Of a stretch of DNA of 64,000 nt, positions 1 through 10,283 are shown in pieces. The DNA comes from Dryocola sp. LX212. GTDB lineage: Bacteria; Pseudomonadota; Gammaproteobacteria; Enterobacterales; Enterobacteriaceae. Where the stretch lies: positions 2,480,001 to 2,544,000 of the forward strand of contig CP167917.1 in assembly GCA_041504365.1 (NCBI GenBank). Direction: 5' to 3'. Each line of letters opens with the position of its first letter. Position 1 is the stretch's first letter. The position numbers and the translations under genes are program-made. A model generated the notes under the pieces. That model was not told the origin of the DNA, did not search any database, and saw only the letters and a program-made list of their open reading frames with translations.

Positions 1-313
1 GGTGGTGCGTAAAACCAGCCCGGCTCTCTATCGTCTGCTGGGGATCTTTCTGCCGCTCATCACCACTAACTGTGCGGTATTAGGCGTTGCGCTGCTAAAC
101 GTGAACCTTGACCACAACTTTCTGCAGTCCGCCCTGTACGGTTTCTCTGCGGCGGTTGGCTTCTCGCTGGTGATGGTGCTGTTCGCCGCAATTCGTGAAC
201 GCCTTGTCGTTGCCGACGTTCCTGCCCCCTTTAAAGGCAACGCCATCGCGCTGATTACCGCCGGGCTTATGTCTCTGGCCTTTATGGGCTTTAGCGGGTT
301 GGTGAAGTTCTGA
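1..313 (+). CDS. rsxA: Electron transport complex subunit RsxA, 5'-truncated by window edge
   Basis: This is the C-terminal part of RsxA, an integral membrane subunit of the Rsx (Rnf-type) complex that uses NADH to re-reduce the SoxR iron-sulfur cluster. About 103 of roughly 193 residues are present; the first 90 or so lie before the window. The first complete codon is at base 2 and is internal, not a start. The visible part is hydrophobic, with the family segment [14 protein letters not shown] followed by two more membrane spans. The TGA stop overlaps the rsxB start, indicating translational coupling in rsxABCDGE-nth. RsxA and RsxE are homologous to each other, and both carry the LITTNC/LIVTNC motif. 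Confidence 0.96.
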   Translation, partial: VVRKTSPALYRLLGIFLPLITTNCAVLGVALLNVNLDHNFLQSALYGFSAAVGFSLVMVLFAAIRERLVVADVPAPFKGNAIALITAGLMSLAFMGFSGLVKF

Positions 314-891
314 TGAGCACCGTCTGGATTGCTGTTATAGCGCTGACCCTGATGGGGCTGCTTTTCGGCCTTATTCTGGGCTACGCCTCCCGCCGCTTCG
401 CGGTGGAAGAAGATCCCATCGTCGAGAAAATCGAGGAACTGCTGCCGCAGAGCCAGTGTGGACAGTGCGGCTACCCCGGATGCCGCCCGTATGCCGAGGC
501 CGTGGGCAACAACGGCGCAAAAATAAATCTTTGTGCACCAGGCGGCGAAGCGGTGATGCAAAAAATTGCCACCCTGCTTAACGTCGAGCCGCAGCCCATT
601 GAAGGCGACGAGTCAGCTCTCGCCCCCGTGCGCATGCTGGCCGTTATCGACGAAGCTAACTGTATCGGCTGTACCAAATGCATCCAGGCCTGCCCGGTAG
701 ATGCCATTGTTGGCGCAACGCGCGCGATGCACACCGTGCTGATCGACCTCTGCACCGGCTGCAATCTCTGCGTGGACCCTTGCCCGACAAGCTGTATTGA
801 TTTGATCCCTGTCACCACCACAACGGAGAGCTGGAAATGGGATCTCCAGACCATCCCGGTACGTAATATTCCGGTGGAGCAACATGCTTAA
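313..891 (+). CDS. rsxB: Electron transport complex iron-sulfur subunit RsxB
   Basis: RsxB is the membrane-anchored polyferredoxin of the Rsx/Rnf complex and passes electrons inside the complex. The 192-residue protein has an N-terminal membrane anchor (about residues 5-25). It then has a four-cysteine Fe-S domain (Cys49, 52, 57, 74) and two 4Fe-4S ferredoxin motifs, CxxCxxCxxxCP, at Cys117/120/123/127 and Cys147/150/153/157. All cluster ligands are present. The ATG overlaps the rsxA stop, and the 3' end overlaps the rsxC start by 8 bases, so expression is clearly coupled. Confidence 0.98.
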   Translation: MSTVWIAVIALTLMGLLFGLILGYASRRFAVEEDPIVEKIEELLPQSQCGQCGYPGCRPYAEAVGNNGAKINLCAPGGEAVMQKIATLLNVEPQPIEGDESALAPVRMLAVIDEANCIGCTKCIQACPVDAIVGATRAMHTVLIDLCTGCNLCVDPCPTSCIDLIPVTTTTESWKWDLQTIPVRNIPVEQHA

Positions 892-2956
892 TTTTTTTAG
901 TCGGTTCAAAAAAGACAAAATCTGGGATTTCGACGGCGGCATCCATCCGCCAGAAATGAAGTCCCAGTCTAACGGTACGCCGCTGCGCCAGGTGCCGCTG
1001 CCTGAACGGCTTATCCTCCCCCTGAAGCAGCACATTGGTGCTGAGGGTGAACTGTGTGTAAAAGCCGGTGACCATGTGTTACGCGGACAGCCGCTGACCA
1101 AAGGACGCGGCAGAATGCTGCCGGTTCACGCCCCAACCTCCGGCACCGTGATCGCAATTGCTCCGCACTCAACGGCGCACCCTTCTGCGCTGGCAGAAAT
1201 GAGCGTGATTATTGAAGCGGACGGCGATGATATCTGGTTTGAGCACGACGGCTGGGCGGACTACCGTAGCCGCAGTCATGAAGAACTGATTGACCGCATC
1301 CACCAGTACGGCGTGGCCGGTCTGGGCGGCGCAGGCTTCCCGACAGGTAACAAACTGCAGGGTGGCGGCAATAAAATTGAAACGTTAATTATCAATGCCG
1401 CCGAGTGCGAGCCGTATATTACGGCGGACGATCGCCTGATGCAGGACTGCGCGGCACAAATCGTCGAAGGCATTCGCATCCTGGCCCACATTCTGCAGCC
1501 GCAGCGCGTGCTGATTGGCATCGAAGATAACAAGCCGCAGGCCATCTCGATGATGCGTGCCGTGCTGGTCGGTTCTGACGATATCGAACTGCGGGTGATC
1601 CCAACGAAATATCCTTCCGGCGGGGCAAAGCAGCTGACGCAGATCCTGACGGGCAAGCAGGTTCCGCACGGCGGTCGCTCCTCTGACATCGGCGTACTGA
1701 TGCAGAACGTCGGCACCGCCTTTGCGGTTAAGCGCGCCGTCATCGACGGGGAGCCGCTCACCGAGCGAGTCGTCACGCTGACCGGGGTATCTGTCGCGCA
1801 GCCGGGTAACGTCTGGGCGCGTCTTGGTACGCCAGTTCGTCACCTGCTGGAATTCGCGGGGTTCCGGCCTACCCACGACCAGCAGGTCATTATGGGCGGC
1901 CCGCTGATGGGCTTCAGCCTGCCGTGGCTGGACGTGCCGGTGGTAAAAATCACCAACTGCCTGCTGGCCCCGTCCGCCGGCGAAATGGGTGAACCGGAGC
2001 CGGAGCAAAGCTGCATCCGCTGCAGCGCCTGCGCTGACTCCTGCCCTGCCGACCTGCTGCCGCAGCAGCTGTACTGGTTTAGCAAAGGCCAGCAGCACGA
2101 CAAGGCCACCGCGCATAATCTTAAAGATTGTATCGAGTGCGGCGCGTGCGCTTATGTCTGTCCCAGCAGCATTCCGTTGGTGCAGTATTTCCGTCAGGAA
2201 AAGGCGGAAATACGCGAAATTGAGCTGGAAGCCAGACGTACCGCGGAAGCGAAGGCGAGATTTGAAGCCCGCCAGGCCCGTCTGGCGCGTGAGAAAGCCG
2301 CACGCCAGGAGCGCCATAAAAAGTCTGCCGCCCAGCCCTCTGCGAAGGACAGCGACGCTATTCAGGCCGCCCTCGACCGGGTGAAGAGTAAAAAGGCAGC
2401 CGGCAACGAGCCGATTATCGTTAAAGCCGGTAGCAAACCGGACAACAGCGAAATGATTGCTGCCCGCGAGGCCCGTAAGGCGCAGGCGCGAGCAAAACAG
2501 GCTGAAAAAGCGCAGCAGGTTGATTCGCCGGAAGCGAGCGTAGCGGACCCGCGTAAGGCCGCCGTTGAAGCAGCTATTGCCCGTGCGAAAGCACGTAAAG
2601 CGGCACAGGCGACCAGCGAACCCGTAACGGAAGCGCAGCCTGCTGAAGCTGTCGACCCGCGTAAAGCGGCCGTCGAAGCTGCCATTGCCCGTGCGAAAGC
2701 ACGTAAAGCGGCACAGGCGACCAGCGAATCCGTAACTGAAGCGCAGCCAGCTCAGGCCATCGATCCGCGCAAAGCGGCGGTTGAAGCGGCTATCGCTCGT
2801 GCTAAGGCGCGCAAAGCTGCGCAGCAGGCCGAAGCTGAAGAAGCAGCGCCAGCAGAATCCACAGAAGAACAAGACCCAAGAAAAGCAGCTGTTGCCGCGG
2901 CCATCGCCCGCGTGCAGGCACGTAAGGCCGCTCAGCAGATGGCGCCAGAGGATTAA
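884..2956 (+). CDS. rsxC: Electron transport complex subunit RsxC (NADH-binding), with C-terminal repeat tail
   Basis: RsxC is the peripheral cytoplasmic subunit that takes electrons from NADH through flavin. The 690-residue protein has the RnfC N-terminal and NADH/FMN-binding region, with the glycine-rich [13 protein letters not shown] near residue 145. Two 4Fe-4S motifs follow, [12 protein letters not shown] near residue 377 and [12 protein letters not shown] near residue 416. After residue about 440 comes a long charged Ala/Lys/Arg/Glu-rich helical tail ending in four copies of a [20 protein letters not shown]-type unit. Tail length varies among enterobacterial RsxC proteins; E. coli RsxC is longer (about 740 residues). 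rsxD follows with no gap. Confidence 0.97.
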   Translation: MLNFFSRFKKDKIWDFDGGIHPPEMKSQSNGTPLRQVPLPERLILPLKQHIGAEGELCVKAGDHVLRGQPLTKGRGRMLPVHAPTSGTVIAIAPHSTAHPSALAEMSVIIEADGDDIWFEHDGWADYRSRSHEELIDRIHQYGVAGLGGAGFPTGNKLQGGGNKIETLIINAAECEPYITADDRLMQDCAAQIVEGIRILAHILQPQRVLIGIEDNKPQAISMMRAVLVGSDDIELRVIPTKYPSGGAKQLTQILTGKQVPHGGRSSDIGVLMQNVGTAFAVKRAVIDGEPLTERVVTLTGVSVAQPGNVWARLGTPVRHLLEFAGFRPTHDQQVIMGGPLMGFSLPWLDVPVVKITNCLLAPSAGEMGEPEPEQSCIRCSACADSCPADLLPQQLYWFSKGQQHDKATAHNLKDCIECGACAYVCPSSIPLVQYFRQEKAEIREIELEARRTAEAKARFEARQARLAREKAARQERHKKSAAQPSAKDSDAIQAALDRVKSKKAAGNEPIIVKAGSKPDNSEMIAAREARKAQARAKQAEKAQQVDSPEASVADPRKAAVEAAIARAKARKAAQATSEPVTEAQPAEAVDPRKAAVEAAIARAKARKAAQATSESVTEAQPAQAIDPRKAAVEAAIARAKARKAAQQAEAEEAAPAESTEEQDPRKAAVAAAIARVQARKAAQQMAPED
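2546..2941 (+). repeat. Four tandem in-frame repeats in the rsxC tail
   Basis: Four repeat units begin at the Asp codon of DPRKAA at 2546, 2654, 2762 and 2873. The spacing is 108, 108 and 111 bases, or 36-37 codons. Units 1-3 share long stretches of identical DNA, which suggests recent duplication. Unit 4 has diverged, using aagacccaag in place of gacccgcg-type codons. The encoded segments are predicted to be helical and highly basic. Confidence 0.9.
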
Positions 2957-4009
2957 ATGGTTTTTAAAATCGCAAGCTCTCCCTATACCCACAACCAGCG
3001 CAGCACGTCGCGAATCATGCTGCTGGTTACCCTGGCCGCGCTGCCGGGCATCGCCGCGCTGTGCTTCTGGTTTGGCTGGGGTAGCCTGATTCAGATTGCC
3101 TTAGGGATCGTCAGCGCGGTGCTGGCGGAAGCGCTGGTTGTTAAGCTACGCAAACAGTCTTACAAACAAACGCTGGGGGACAACTCGGCCGCGCTTACGG
3201 GTCTGCTGCTCGGGGCCAGTATCCCCCCGCTCACCCCGTGGTGGCTGATTATCGTCGGCACCGTGTTTGCCATCATCATCGCCAAACAGCTTTACGGCGG
3301 CCTGGGGCATAACCCGTTTAACCCGGCGATGGTTGGCTATGTCGTACTGCTGATAGCTTTCCCTGTGCTGATGACGTCCTGGCTACCGCCGCAGTCTATC
3401 GCTGCGAACGTGCCGAGCATTACGGATATCCTGCACGTGATTTTCACCGGTACGACAGCCGCGGGCGACACCATGACGCAGCTGCGGCTGGGCATTGACG
3501 GCATCAGCCAGGCCACGCCGCTGGACACGTTTAAGACCGGTATCCGCGCAGGTCACGCCGCAGGCGATCTTCTCCAGGAGCCGATTTACGGCGGCGTACT
3601 TGCCGGGCTGGGCTGGCAGTGGGTAAACGTGGCGTTTCTGGCTGGCGGCCTGTTCCTGCTGGCGCGCGGCACGATTCGCTGGCATATCCCGGTCAGTTTC
3701 CTGCTTGTGCTGGCGCTGTGCGCCACGCTGGGCTGGCTGATTTCCCCCGAGAAGTGCGTTTCCCCGGTTATTCACCTGTTCTCCGGCGCAACCATGTTTG
3801 GCGCGTTCTTTATCCTCACCGACCCGGTAACCGCATCAACAACAAACCGTGGCCGTCTGCTATTTGGCGCGCTGGCTGGCCTGCTAGTCTGGCTGATTCG
3901 TACCTACGGTGGTTATCCTGATGGCGTGGCTTTCGCCGTACTGCTGGCGAACATCACCGTACCGCTGATTGATTACTACACCCGCCCACGCGTTTACGGC
4001 CATCGTTAA
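2957..4009 (+). CDS. rsxD: Electron transport complex subunit RsxD (flavin-bearing membrane subunit)
   Basis: RsxD is the NqrB/RnfD-type polytopic membrane subunit of the Rsx complex. The 350-residue protein has multiple hydrophobic segments. It carries the FMN attachment site, Thr187 in an SQAT context (184-187), by analogy with characterised RnfD proteins. Other family blocks include [17 protein letters not shown] (about 113-129) and [17 protein letters not shown] near residue 290. The start directly follows the rsxC stop. The length matches the E. coli protein (352 residues). Confidence 0.97.
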   Translation: MVFKIASSPYTHNQRSTSRIMLLVTLAALPGIAALCFWFGWGSLIQIALGIVSAVLAEALVVKLRKQSYKQTLGDNSAALTGLLLGASIPPLTPWWLIIVGTVFAIIIAKQLYGGLGHNPFNPAMVGYVVLLIAFPVLMTSWLPPQSIAANVPSITDILHVIFTGTTAAGDTMTQLRLGIDGISQATPLDTFKTGIRAGHAAGDLLQEPIYGGVLAGLGWQWVNVAFLAGGLFLLARGTIRWHIPVSFLLVLALCATLGWLISPEKCVSPVIHLFSGATMFGAFFILTDPVTASTTNRGRLLFGALAGLLVWLIRTYGGYPDGVAFAVLLANITVPLIDYYTRPRVYGHR

Positions 4010-4018
4010 GGAGTCGTC

Positions 4019-4645
4019 ATGCTGAAAACTATGCAAAAACATGGCGTAACGCTGGCGATCTTTGCCGCGCTGGCTACCGGCCTGACCGCCGTGGTCAACG
4101 AGTTGACCAAACCCACGATCGATCGCCAGGCGGCGATCCAGCAGAAGCTGCTGTTCGATCAGGTATTGCCGTCAGATTTGTACGATAACGACATTCAGAA
4201 CAGCTGCCTTGTGGTTAATGAGCCCCAGCTCGGCGCGGGTGAGCATCGTATCTACGTAGCTCGCAAAGGAGAGCAGCCCGTCGCCGTAGTGATGGAAGCC
4301 ACTGCGCCTGACGGCTATTCTGGCGCCATTCAGCTACTGGTTGGTTCGGATTTTCACGGCAAGGTGCTGGGGACGCGAGTCACCCAGCATCATGAAACGC
4401 CGGGCCTGGGGGATAAAATCGAACTGCGCCTGAGCAATTGGATCACCCATTTTGCGGATGTCATTATTCACGGCCCGAACGATGCGAGCTTTGCCGTCAA
4501 AAAAGATGGCGGCCAGTTCGATCAGTTTACCGGTGCGACCATCACGCCGCGCGCGGTGGTTAACGCAGTGAAACGTGCGGGGCTTTACGCGCAAACGCTG
4601 CCGCCGACGCTTGAACAGCTACCTTCATGCGGAGTACAACCATGA
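4019..4645 (+). CDS. rsxG: Electron transport complex subunit RsxG (covalent FMN)
   Basis: RsxG is a periplasm-facing flavoprotein subunit held by one N-terminal membrane helix (about residues 9-26). The 208-residue protein has the FMN-binding domain with the T-G-A-T motif at 171-174. Thr174 is the expected covalent FMN site. The block [10 protein letters not shown] (124-133) is typical of the family. A good ribosome binding site (AAGGAG) precedes the ATG. The TGA stop overlaps the rsxE ATG in an ATGA junction, which also supports the choice of rsxE start. Confidence 0.97.
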   Translation: MLKTMQKHGVTLAIFAALATGLTAVVNELTKPTIDRQAAIQQKLLFDQVLPSDLYDNDIQNSCLVVNEPQLGAGEHRIYVARKGEQPVAVVMEATAPDGYSGAIQLLVGSDFHGKVLGTRVTQHHETPGLGDKIELRLSNWITHFADVIIHGPNDASFAVKKDGGQFDQFTGATITPRAVVNAVKRAGLYAQTLPPTLEQLPSCGVQP

Positions 4646-5328
4646 GTGAAGTAAAAGATATTCTGGTTCAGGGGCTGTGGAAAAATAACTCCGCCCTTGT
4701 GCAGCTGCTGGGCCTTTGCCCGCTGCTCGCGGTCACCTCCACGGCAACTAACGCCCTGGGGCTGGGCCTGGCGACCACGCTGGTCCTGACGCTGACCAAT
4801 GCCGCCGTCTCTGCCCTGCGCCGCTGGGTGCCGTCGGAAATTCGTATTCCGATCTATGTGATGATCATTGCCTCGGTGGTCAGCACCGTACAGATGCTGA
4901 TCAATGCCTACGCGTTCGGGCTGTACCAGTCGCTGGGCATTTTCATTCCGCTGATCGTCACCAACTGTATTGTGATTGGTCGCGCAGAAGCCTTTGCCGC
5001 AAAAAGCTCGGTGCCGCTGGCAGCGCTTGATGGCTTCGCTATTGGTTTAGGGGCGACCAGCGCAATGTTCGTGCTCGGCTCGCTGCGGGAGATCATCGGC
5101 AACGGCACGCTGTTTGACGGCGCTGACGGCCTGCTCGGCAGCTGGGCGAAGGTGCTGCGCATTGAGATATTCCACACCGACACCCCGTTCCTGCTCGCCA
5201 TGCTGCCGCCGGGCGCTTTTATTGGCCTCGGGCTGATGCTGGCGGTAAAATATCTCATTGATGAGAAAATGAAGGCGCGCCGCGCGGCGAAAAGCGTGGC
5301 GGTGGATGCCGAAACCAGGGAAGCGTAA
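4642..5328 (+). CDS. rsxE: Electron transport complex subunit RsxE
   Basis: RsxE is an integral membrane subunit of the Rsx/Rnf complex, homologous to RsxA. From the ATG at 4642 the 228-residue protein starts [20 protein letters not shown], matching known RsxE N-termini. An upstream ATG at 4627 would add five residues, but the ATGA overlap with rsxG favours 4642. Six hydrophobic spans and the motif [17 protein letters not shown] are visible. The C-terminus is short, basic and cytoplasmic. The stop overlaps the nth ATG by one base. Confidence 0.97.
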   Translation: MSEVKDILVQGLWKNNSALVQLLGLCPLLAVTSTATNALGLGLATTLVLTLTNAAVSALRRWVPSEIRIPIYVMIIASVVSTVQMLINAYAFGLYQSLGIFIPLIVTNCIVIGRAEAFAAKSSVPLAALDGFAIGLGATSAMFVLGSLREIIGNGTLFDGADGLLGSWAKVLRIEIFHTDTPFLLAMLPPGAFIGLGLMLAVKYLIDEKMKARRAAKSVAVDAETREA

Positions 5329-5963
5329 TGAATAAGATAAAGCGTCATGAGATCCTGACGCGACTGCGTGATCACAACCCAAATCCGACAACCGAACTCC
5401 AGTTCAGCTCCCCTTTCGAACTGCTGATTGCGGTATTGCTTTCCGCGCAGGCTACTGATGTCAGCGTCAACAAAGCGACCGCTAAGCTCTACCCGGTCGC
5501 CAATACACCACGGGCGATGCTTGAGCTCGGCGTGGACGGGGTAAAGTCGTACATCAAAACCATTGGCTTGTTTAACAGCAAGGCGGAAAACGTCATTAAG
5601 ACCTGCCGCATGCTCATTGAACTGCACAGTGGCAAAGTACCTGAAGACCGTGCCGCGCTGGAAGCGCTGCCTGGCGTAGGCCGCAAAACAGCTAACGTCG
5701 TGCTCAATACCGCGTTCGGCTGGCCGACCATCGCCGTGGACACCCATATCTTCCGCGTCTGTAACCGCACCCAGTTTGCGCCCGGCAAAAACGTTGAGCT
5801 GGTGGAGGAAAAGCTGCTTAAGGTTGTTCCGTCAGAGTTTAAAGTTGACTGCCACCATTGGCTGATTCTGCACGGACGCTATACCTGCGTTGCCCGCAAG
5901 CCGCGCTGTGGCTCGTGCATCATCGAAGACCTTTGTGAATATAAAGACAAAGTAGATATTTAG
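5328..5963 (+). CDS. nth: Endonuclease III (DNA glycosylase/AP lyase)
   Basis: Nth excises oxidised pyrimidines and nicks the abasic site in base excision repair. The 211-residue protein has the usual family length. It contains the helix-hairpin-helix LPGVGRKTA with catalytic Lys120, the VDTH segment with catalytic Asp138, and a C-terminal 4Fe-4S loop with Cys187, 194, 197 and 203. Its ATG overlaps the rsxE stop, so it is the last gene of the rsx operon, as in E. coli. A hairpin follows the stop. Confidence 0.98.
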   Translation: MNKIKRHEILTRLRDHNPNPTTELQFSSPFELLIAVLLSAQATDVSVNKATAKLYPVANTPRAMLELGVDGVKSYIKTIGLFNSKAENVIKTCRMLIELHSGKVPEDRAALEALPGVGRKTANVVLNTAFGWPTIAVDTHIFRVCNRTQFAPGKNVELVEEKLLKVVPSEFKVDCHHWLILHGRYTCVARKPRCGSCIIEDLCEYKDKVDI

Positions 5964-5966
5964 CTC

Positions 5967-6004
5967 CCCCGCCCTGTGGATTTCTCTGCGGGGCTGCCTT
6001 TCTT
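5967..6004 (+). terminator. Hairpin after nth, probable operon terminator
   Basis: The arms CCCCGC (5967-5972) and GCGGGG (5988-5993) enclose a 15-base loop and are followed by a pyrimidine-rich but not pure-T tail. It lies directly after nth and probably ends the rsx-nth transcript. The weak T tract keeps the call moderate. Confidence 0.45.
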
Positions 6005-6140
6005 AACATTGTGCCCACCGACAAAAGCCGAATCTTCAGCTTTTCACACCATTATTTTCCTTTAACAGCTTTACAACATATTGATGATAATCGCCTGAGC
6101 AGGTTAATCGTTTTTTTTCGATGAGAATTTTCTATAAATA

Positions 6141-6156
6141 TGTGACACAGATCACT
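6141..6156 (+). promoter_or_regulatory. CRP-like site upstream of dtpA
   Basis: The sequence TGTGACACAGATCACT fits TGTGA-N6-TCACA with one terminal mismatch. It lies about 420 bp before the dtpA start, so its role depends on where the promoter is. Catabolite control of peptide uptake is plausible but inferred. Confidence 0.5.
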
Positions 6157-6576
6157 TTGATAACACAACGTTAAATTTAGGTCATTTTTTTGTCACCAAA
6201 GCCCGGCAATCGTTATTGGCGTGCGATCTGAATCAATACATTACGCTGGCTAAAACTTCTGAGCTGGCCTTTATCGCTGCTTAATCGCTTTTTTAGCAGA
6301 ACATATCCCTGAAATGCCCCGCAAAACGTAACGGGAGAGATTTTAAATGGGTAAAGTGACATTTATTAAAATTTAACGCTGAATAACATTTCATTCTCAG
6401 TAGCATTATTCCACCGCAGTTATATGTAACTGAATATTACAAAACACTTGCCTGAAGGCGCAGGATAGTGAACATTACCCGCCGTTTCCCCTTCCATAAT
6501 AACAATAAAGTGACTGCCACAGGCCTTCACGCTTATAAGACTCCTGTTAAAGTGGGATGTAAAAAAAGAGGTATAT

Positions 6577-8079
6577 GTGTCGACTGCAAACAATAAACCA
6601 GCAGAAAGCGTTAGTCTGAACGCTTTCAAACAACCTAAATCGTTCTACCTGATCTTTTCTATTGAGCTATGGGAACGTTTTGGTTACTACGGCCTGCAAG
6701 GGATCATGGCCGTCTACCTGGTTAAACAACTGGGTATGTCAGAAGCGGATTCTATTACACTGTTCTCCTCTTTCAGCGCACTGGTTTTTGGCCTCGTTGC
6801 CGTCGGCGGCTGGCTGGGTGATAAAGTGCTCGGCACCAAACGCGTCATTATGCTGGGGACCATCGTTCTGGCTCTCGGCTATGGACTCGTCGCCTATTCC
6901 GGCCATGACGCTGCAATCGTCTTTATGGGTATGGCGACTATCGCCGTCGGTAACGGCCTGTTTAAGGCTAACCCGTCCGCACTGCTCTCTACCTGTTATG
7001 ATAAAGATGATCCGCGTCTTGATGGCGCCTTCACTATGTATTACATGGCCATCAATATCGGCTCCTTCTTCTCCATGCTCGCCACCCCGTGGCTGGCCGC
7101 GAAGTTTGGCTGGAGCGTTGCTTTCTCGCTGAGCTTCGTCGGCATGCTGATCACCCTGGTGAACTTCATGTTCTGCAAGCGCTGGGTTAAAGATTACGGA
7201 TCTAAGCCTGACTTCTTACCGGTTCACTTCGGTAAACTGTTTGCCACCATCATCGGCGTTGTCGTGCTGATCGTTATCGCAACCTGGCTGTTGCACAACC
7301 AGAGCGTTGCTCGAGGCGTTCTGGGCCTGGTCGCCCTGGGTATTGTGATTATCTTCGCCAAAGAAGCGATTGCCATGAAAGGCGCAGCGCGTCGTAAGAT
7401 GATCGTTGCCTTCATTCTGATGCTCGAAGCGATTGTCTTCTTCGTGCTCTACAGCCAGATGCCAACATCCCTGAACTTCTTTGCGATTCGTAACGTTGAG
7501 CACGCTATTTTAGGCATCACGTTCCAGCCAGAGCAGTTCCAGGCGCTGAACCCGTTCTGGATCATGATTGGTAGCCCGATTCTGGCCGCTATTTATAACA
7601 AGATGGGCGACCGCCTGCCGATGCCGCACAAGTTCGCTATTGGTATGGTGCTGTGCTCCTTCGCCTTCCTTGTGCTGCCGCTGGGTGCGAAGTTCGCAAC
7701 TGATGCGGGTATCGTGTCCGTTAACTGGCTGATTCTGAGCTACGCGCTGCAGAGTACCGGTGAACTGATGATTTCTGGTCTGGGCCTCGCAATGGTTGCA
7801 CAGCTGGTGCCACAGCGCCTGATGGGCTTCATCATGGGTAGCTGGTTCCTGACTACCGCGGGTGCGGCACTTATCGCCGGTAAAGTTGCTAATCTGATGG
7901 CCGTACCGGACGACGTGACCGATCCGCTGCAGTCCCTGCATGTCTACGGTCACGTGTTCATGCAGATTGGTATCGCCACCGGCGTTATCGCCCTGCTGAT
8001 GATCGTTATCGCGCCAAAACTGAACCGTATGACCCAGTCAGATGCTACTGACGCGGCATCCGAGAAAGCCACCGCGTAA
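6577..8079 (+). CDS. dtpA: Dipeptide/tripeptide permease A (POT family)
   Basis: DtpA is an inner-membrane proton-coupled di/tripeptide symporter of the POT/PTR2 family. The 500-residue sequence is near-collinear with E. coli DtpA (TppB/YdgR). It has the proton-coupling ExxER motif in [11 protein letters not shown] close to the N-terminus and the PTR2 block around [15 protein letters not shown]. About 14 hydrophobic segments are visible. The start is GTG, preceded by AGAGG; the next codons ([20 protein letters not shown]) match the family N-terminus, so GTG is the likely true start. A strong terminator follows. Confidence 0.97.
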   Translation: MSTANNKPAESVSLNAFKQPKSFYLIFSIELWERFGYYGLQGIMAVYLVKQLGMSEADSITLFSSFSALVFGLVAVGGWLGDKVLGTKRVIMLGTIVLALGYGLVAYSGHDAAIVFMGMATIAVGNGLFKANPSALLSTCYDKDDPRLDGAFTMYYMAINIGSFFSMLATPWLAAKFGWSVAFSLSFVGMLITLVNFMFCKRWVKDYGSKPDFLPVHFGKLFATIIGVVVLIVIATWLLHNQSVARGVLGLVALGIVIIFAKEAIAMKGAARRKMIVAFILMLEAIVFFVLYSQMPTSLNFFAIRNVEHAILGITFQPEQFQALNPFWIMIGSPILAAIYNKMGDRLPMPHKFAIGMVLCSFAFLVLPLGAKFATDAGIVSVNWLILSYALQSTGELMISGLGLAMVAQLVPQRLMGFIMGSWFLTTAGAALIAGKVANLMAVPDDVTDPLQSLHVYGHVFMQIGIATGVIALLMIVIAPKLNRMTQSDATDAASEKATA

Positions 8080-8103
8080 TATAGCGGGAAACACTGAATT
8101 TTC

Positions 8104-8136
8104 AGCCGTTAGCTTTTCGCTAACGGCTTTTTTTTT
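8104..8136 (+). terminator. Rho-independent terminator of dtpA
   Basis: A perfect 9-bp stem, GCCGTTAGC/GCTAACGGC (8105-8113 and 8119-8127), has a 5-base loop and is followed by nine T residues. Confidence 0.93.
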
Positions 8137-8188
8137 GCCTGCAGGAGCACTACCATAAGGAATCTTAGCGCCCTAAAGGAGTTCAGTA

Positions 8189-8791
8189 ATGAAACTGTAT
8201 TATAAGCCAGGTGCCTGTTCCTTCTCTCCCCACATCATCCTGCGTGAAACCGGGCTGGATTTCTCCCTTATCAAAGTTGATTTAGCCACCAAGCGCACCG
8301 AAGCCGGTGACGACTACTTTGAGGTGAACCCAAAAGGCCAGGTCCCTGCGCTGCTGATGGACGACGGCTCGCTGCTCACCGAGGGCGTGGCCATCGTGCA
8401 GTATCTGGCAGACAAAGTGCCGGACCGCCAGCTTCTGGCCCCTGCGGGCAGCATGACGCGCTACCACACGCTTGAGTGGCTGAACTACATTGCCACCGAG
8501 TTGCACAAGGGCTTCAGCCCGCTGTTCAATCCGGCTACTCCTGATGAGTTCAAAACCGTCACCCGCCAGGCGCTGGAGAAGAAGTTTAAATACGTTAACG
8601 AAGAGCTGAACGACAAGCAGTGGCTGATGGGCCTGCGCTTTACCGTGGCGGACGCCTATCTGTTTACCGTGCTGCGCTGGGCGCAGGCACTGAAGCTGGA
8701 TCTGAACGGTCTGAGCAATATCGAAGCGTTTATGGAGCGCATGAAGGCGCGTCCGGCCGTCGAAGCGGCAATGACGGCAGAAGGGATTTAA
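8189..8791 (+). CDS. gstA: Glutathione S-transferase (beta class)
   Basis: GstA is a cytosolic glutathione transferase/peroxidase involved in detoxification. The 200-residue protein has the bacterial beta-class layout. An N-terminal thioredoxin-like domain begins [10 protein letters not shown], with Cys10 as the glutathione-linked residue and NPKGQVPAL as the glutathione-binding loop. An all-helical C-terminal domain follows. AAGGAG lies seven bases before the ATG. In E. coli pdxY lies next to gstA; here gstA is directly followed by the tyrS 3' end. Confidence 0.96.
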   Translation: MKLYYKPGACSFSPHIILRETGLDFSLIKVDLATKRTEAGDDYFEVNPKGQVPALLMDDGSLLTEGVAIVQYLADKVPDRQLLAPAGSMTRYHTLEWLNYIATELHKGFSPLFNPATPDEFKTVTRQALEKKFKYVNEELNDKQWLMGLRFTVADAYLFTVLRWAQALKLDLNGLSNIEAFMERMKARPAVEAAMTAEGI

Positions 8792-8831
8792 AAACAAAAA
8801 CGCCCTCAGCGCAGAGGACGTTTCACAGCAG

Positions 8832-8862
8832 AGGCGAGGACGCTCAGTCTCTCGCCTTTTTT
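8832..8862 (+). terminator. Terminator between gstA and tyrS
   Basis: The arms AGGCGAG (8832-8838) and CTCGCCT (8851-8857) are followed by a T run. It sits in the 76-bp gap between the convergent gstA and tyrS genes and mainly serves gstA. Confidence 0.75.
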
Positions 8863-8867
8863 ATGGC

Positions 8868-10142
8868 TTACTTCCAGCAGACGAGGCAGTAATTCTTCTT
8901 ACCGCGACGCAGCAGGGTGTAGCGATTGAACAGAATATCGCCTTCAGCAAAGGTGTATTCCGGGTCGGACTGCTTCTCACCGTTAATGGTGATGGCGTTC
9001 TGCGCGATGGTCTTGCGCGCCTGGCCGCGGGATGGCTGTAGCTCAGAGTCCACCAGCGCCTGCTGCAGATCTGCACCGCGCTCCATTTCTACCATGGGAA
9101 CACCGTCCTGCGCCAGCTGCGCGAAGTCTGCTTCCGTCAGATCGCTCAGGTTACCGTTGAACAGGCTGCTTGTGATGCGCTTAGCGGCCACCAGCCCCTC
9201 TTCACCGTGCACCAGACGGGTCACCTGCTCTGCAAGCACGTACTGGGCACGAGGTGCCGCACCGCTGTTCTTGTCTTCTTCTTCCAGCGCATCGATCTCT
9301 TCGAGGCTCATAAAGGTGAAGAACTTCAGGAAGCGGTAAACGTCCGAGTCTGCGGTGTTGATCCAGAACTGGTAGAACTTGTATGGGCTGGTTTTCTTCG
9401 GATCCAGCCATACCGCGCCGCCTTCAGTTTTACCGAATTTAGTCCCGTCAGACTTGGTGATGAGCGGCACGGTCAGACCGAAGGCCTGCTGCTGGTGCAG
9501 ACGACGGGTCAGATCGATACCGGAGGTGATATTGCCCCACTGATCCGAACCGCCGATTTGCAGCACAACGCCGTGCAGCTTGTTCAGACAGGCGAAGTCA
9601 TAGCCCTGCAGCAGGTTGTAGGAGAACTCAGTAAAGGAGATGCCCACGTCGTCACGGTTCAGACGCTGTTTTACCGCTTCTTTGTTAATCATCTGGTTAA
9701 CAGAGAAGTGTTTACCGATGTCGCGCAGGAAGGTCAGCACGTTCATGCCGCCAAACCAGTCGTAGTTGTTAGCCGCAATCGCTGAATTTTCACCGCAGTC
9801 AAAATCGAGGAAAGGTGCAACCTGACGGCGAATTTTTTCCACCCACTCGTGAACGGTATCTTCTGTGTTCAGCTTACGCTCAACGGCCTTAAAGCTCGGG
9901 TCGCCAATCAGACCCGTCGCGCCGCCAACCAGAGCTACGGGCTTATGGCCGGCTTCCTGGAAACGTTTCAGACACAGCAGCGGAACCAGATGGCCCAAAT
10001 GCAAGCTGTCGGCGGTAGGATCGAAGCCGCAATAGAGCGCGATTGGCCCCTGCGCCAGGCGCTGCGCTAACGCTTCCTCGTCCGTGACCTGAGCCACCAG
10101 GCCCCGCTCTTGCAATTGTTTTATCAAATTGATGCTTGCCAT
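8868..10142 (-). CDS. tyrS: Tyrosyl-tRNA synthetase
   Basis: TyrS charges tRNA-Tyr with tyrosine. From the ATG at 10142 the protein is 424 residues, the same as E. coli TyrS, beginning [20 protein letters not shown]. The class I signatures are present: HLGH in [12 protein letters not shown] near residue 45, and KFGKT as the KMSKS-type loop. A C-terminal S4-like RNA-binding domain ends in [15 protein letters not shown]. The frame stays open 24 codons upstream, but GGAG before this start and family length select it. It lies downstream of pdxH, with pdxY absent at its 3' side. Confidence 0.97.
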   Translation of the reverse strand: MASINLIKQLQERGLVAQVTDEEALAQRLAQGPIALYCGFDPTADSLHLGHLVPLLCLKRFQEAGHKPVALVGGATGLIGDPSFKAVERKLNTEDTVHEWVEKIRRQVAPFLDFDCGENSAIAANNYDWFGGMNVLTFLRDIGKHFSVNQMINKEAVKQRLNRDDVGISFTEFSYNLLQGYDFACLNKLHGVVLQIGGSDQWGNITSGIDLTRRLHQQQAFGLTVPLITKSDGTKFGKTEGGAVWLDPKKTSPYKFYQFWINTADSDVYRFLKFFTFMSLEEIDALEEEDKNSGAAPRAQYVLAEQVTRLVHGEEGLVAAKRITSSLFNGNLSDLTEADFAQLAQDGVPMVEMERGADLQQALVDSELQPSRGQARKTIAQNAITINGEKQSDPEYTFAEGDILFNRYTLLRRGKKNYCLVCWK

Positions 10143-10283
10143 CAAATTCTCCATGTATATACGACTGCACCTTTGCTGGTACACAGCTCTTCGCCTCGTG
10201 GCGAATGGGTTCATTTCTTAGGGGGCATAGAATAAAACGCCAGCCCACGGAGTGCCAGCGCTTAACGTAATAAATCGCCGGTG

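Larger units (their letters stand above)
5964..6576. other. 613-bp intergenic region upstream of dtpA
   Basis: No gene is supported here. After the nth hairpin the sequence becomes AT-rich and promoter-like. It holds one strong CRP-type dyad (6141-6156) and long T/A runs. In E. coli dtpA transcription depends on OmpR, and this long leader is the obvious place for such sites, but I could not assign them. No small coding frame with a convincing ribosome binding site was seen. Confidence 0.6.

Noticed and set aside
1385-2992. 535-codon open frame antisense to rsxC
   Set aside because: It mirrors the third-position GC bias and repeat structure of rsxC. It has no ribosome binding site and low-complexity Arg/Phe/Ser sequence, and rsxC is certain.
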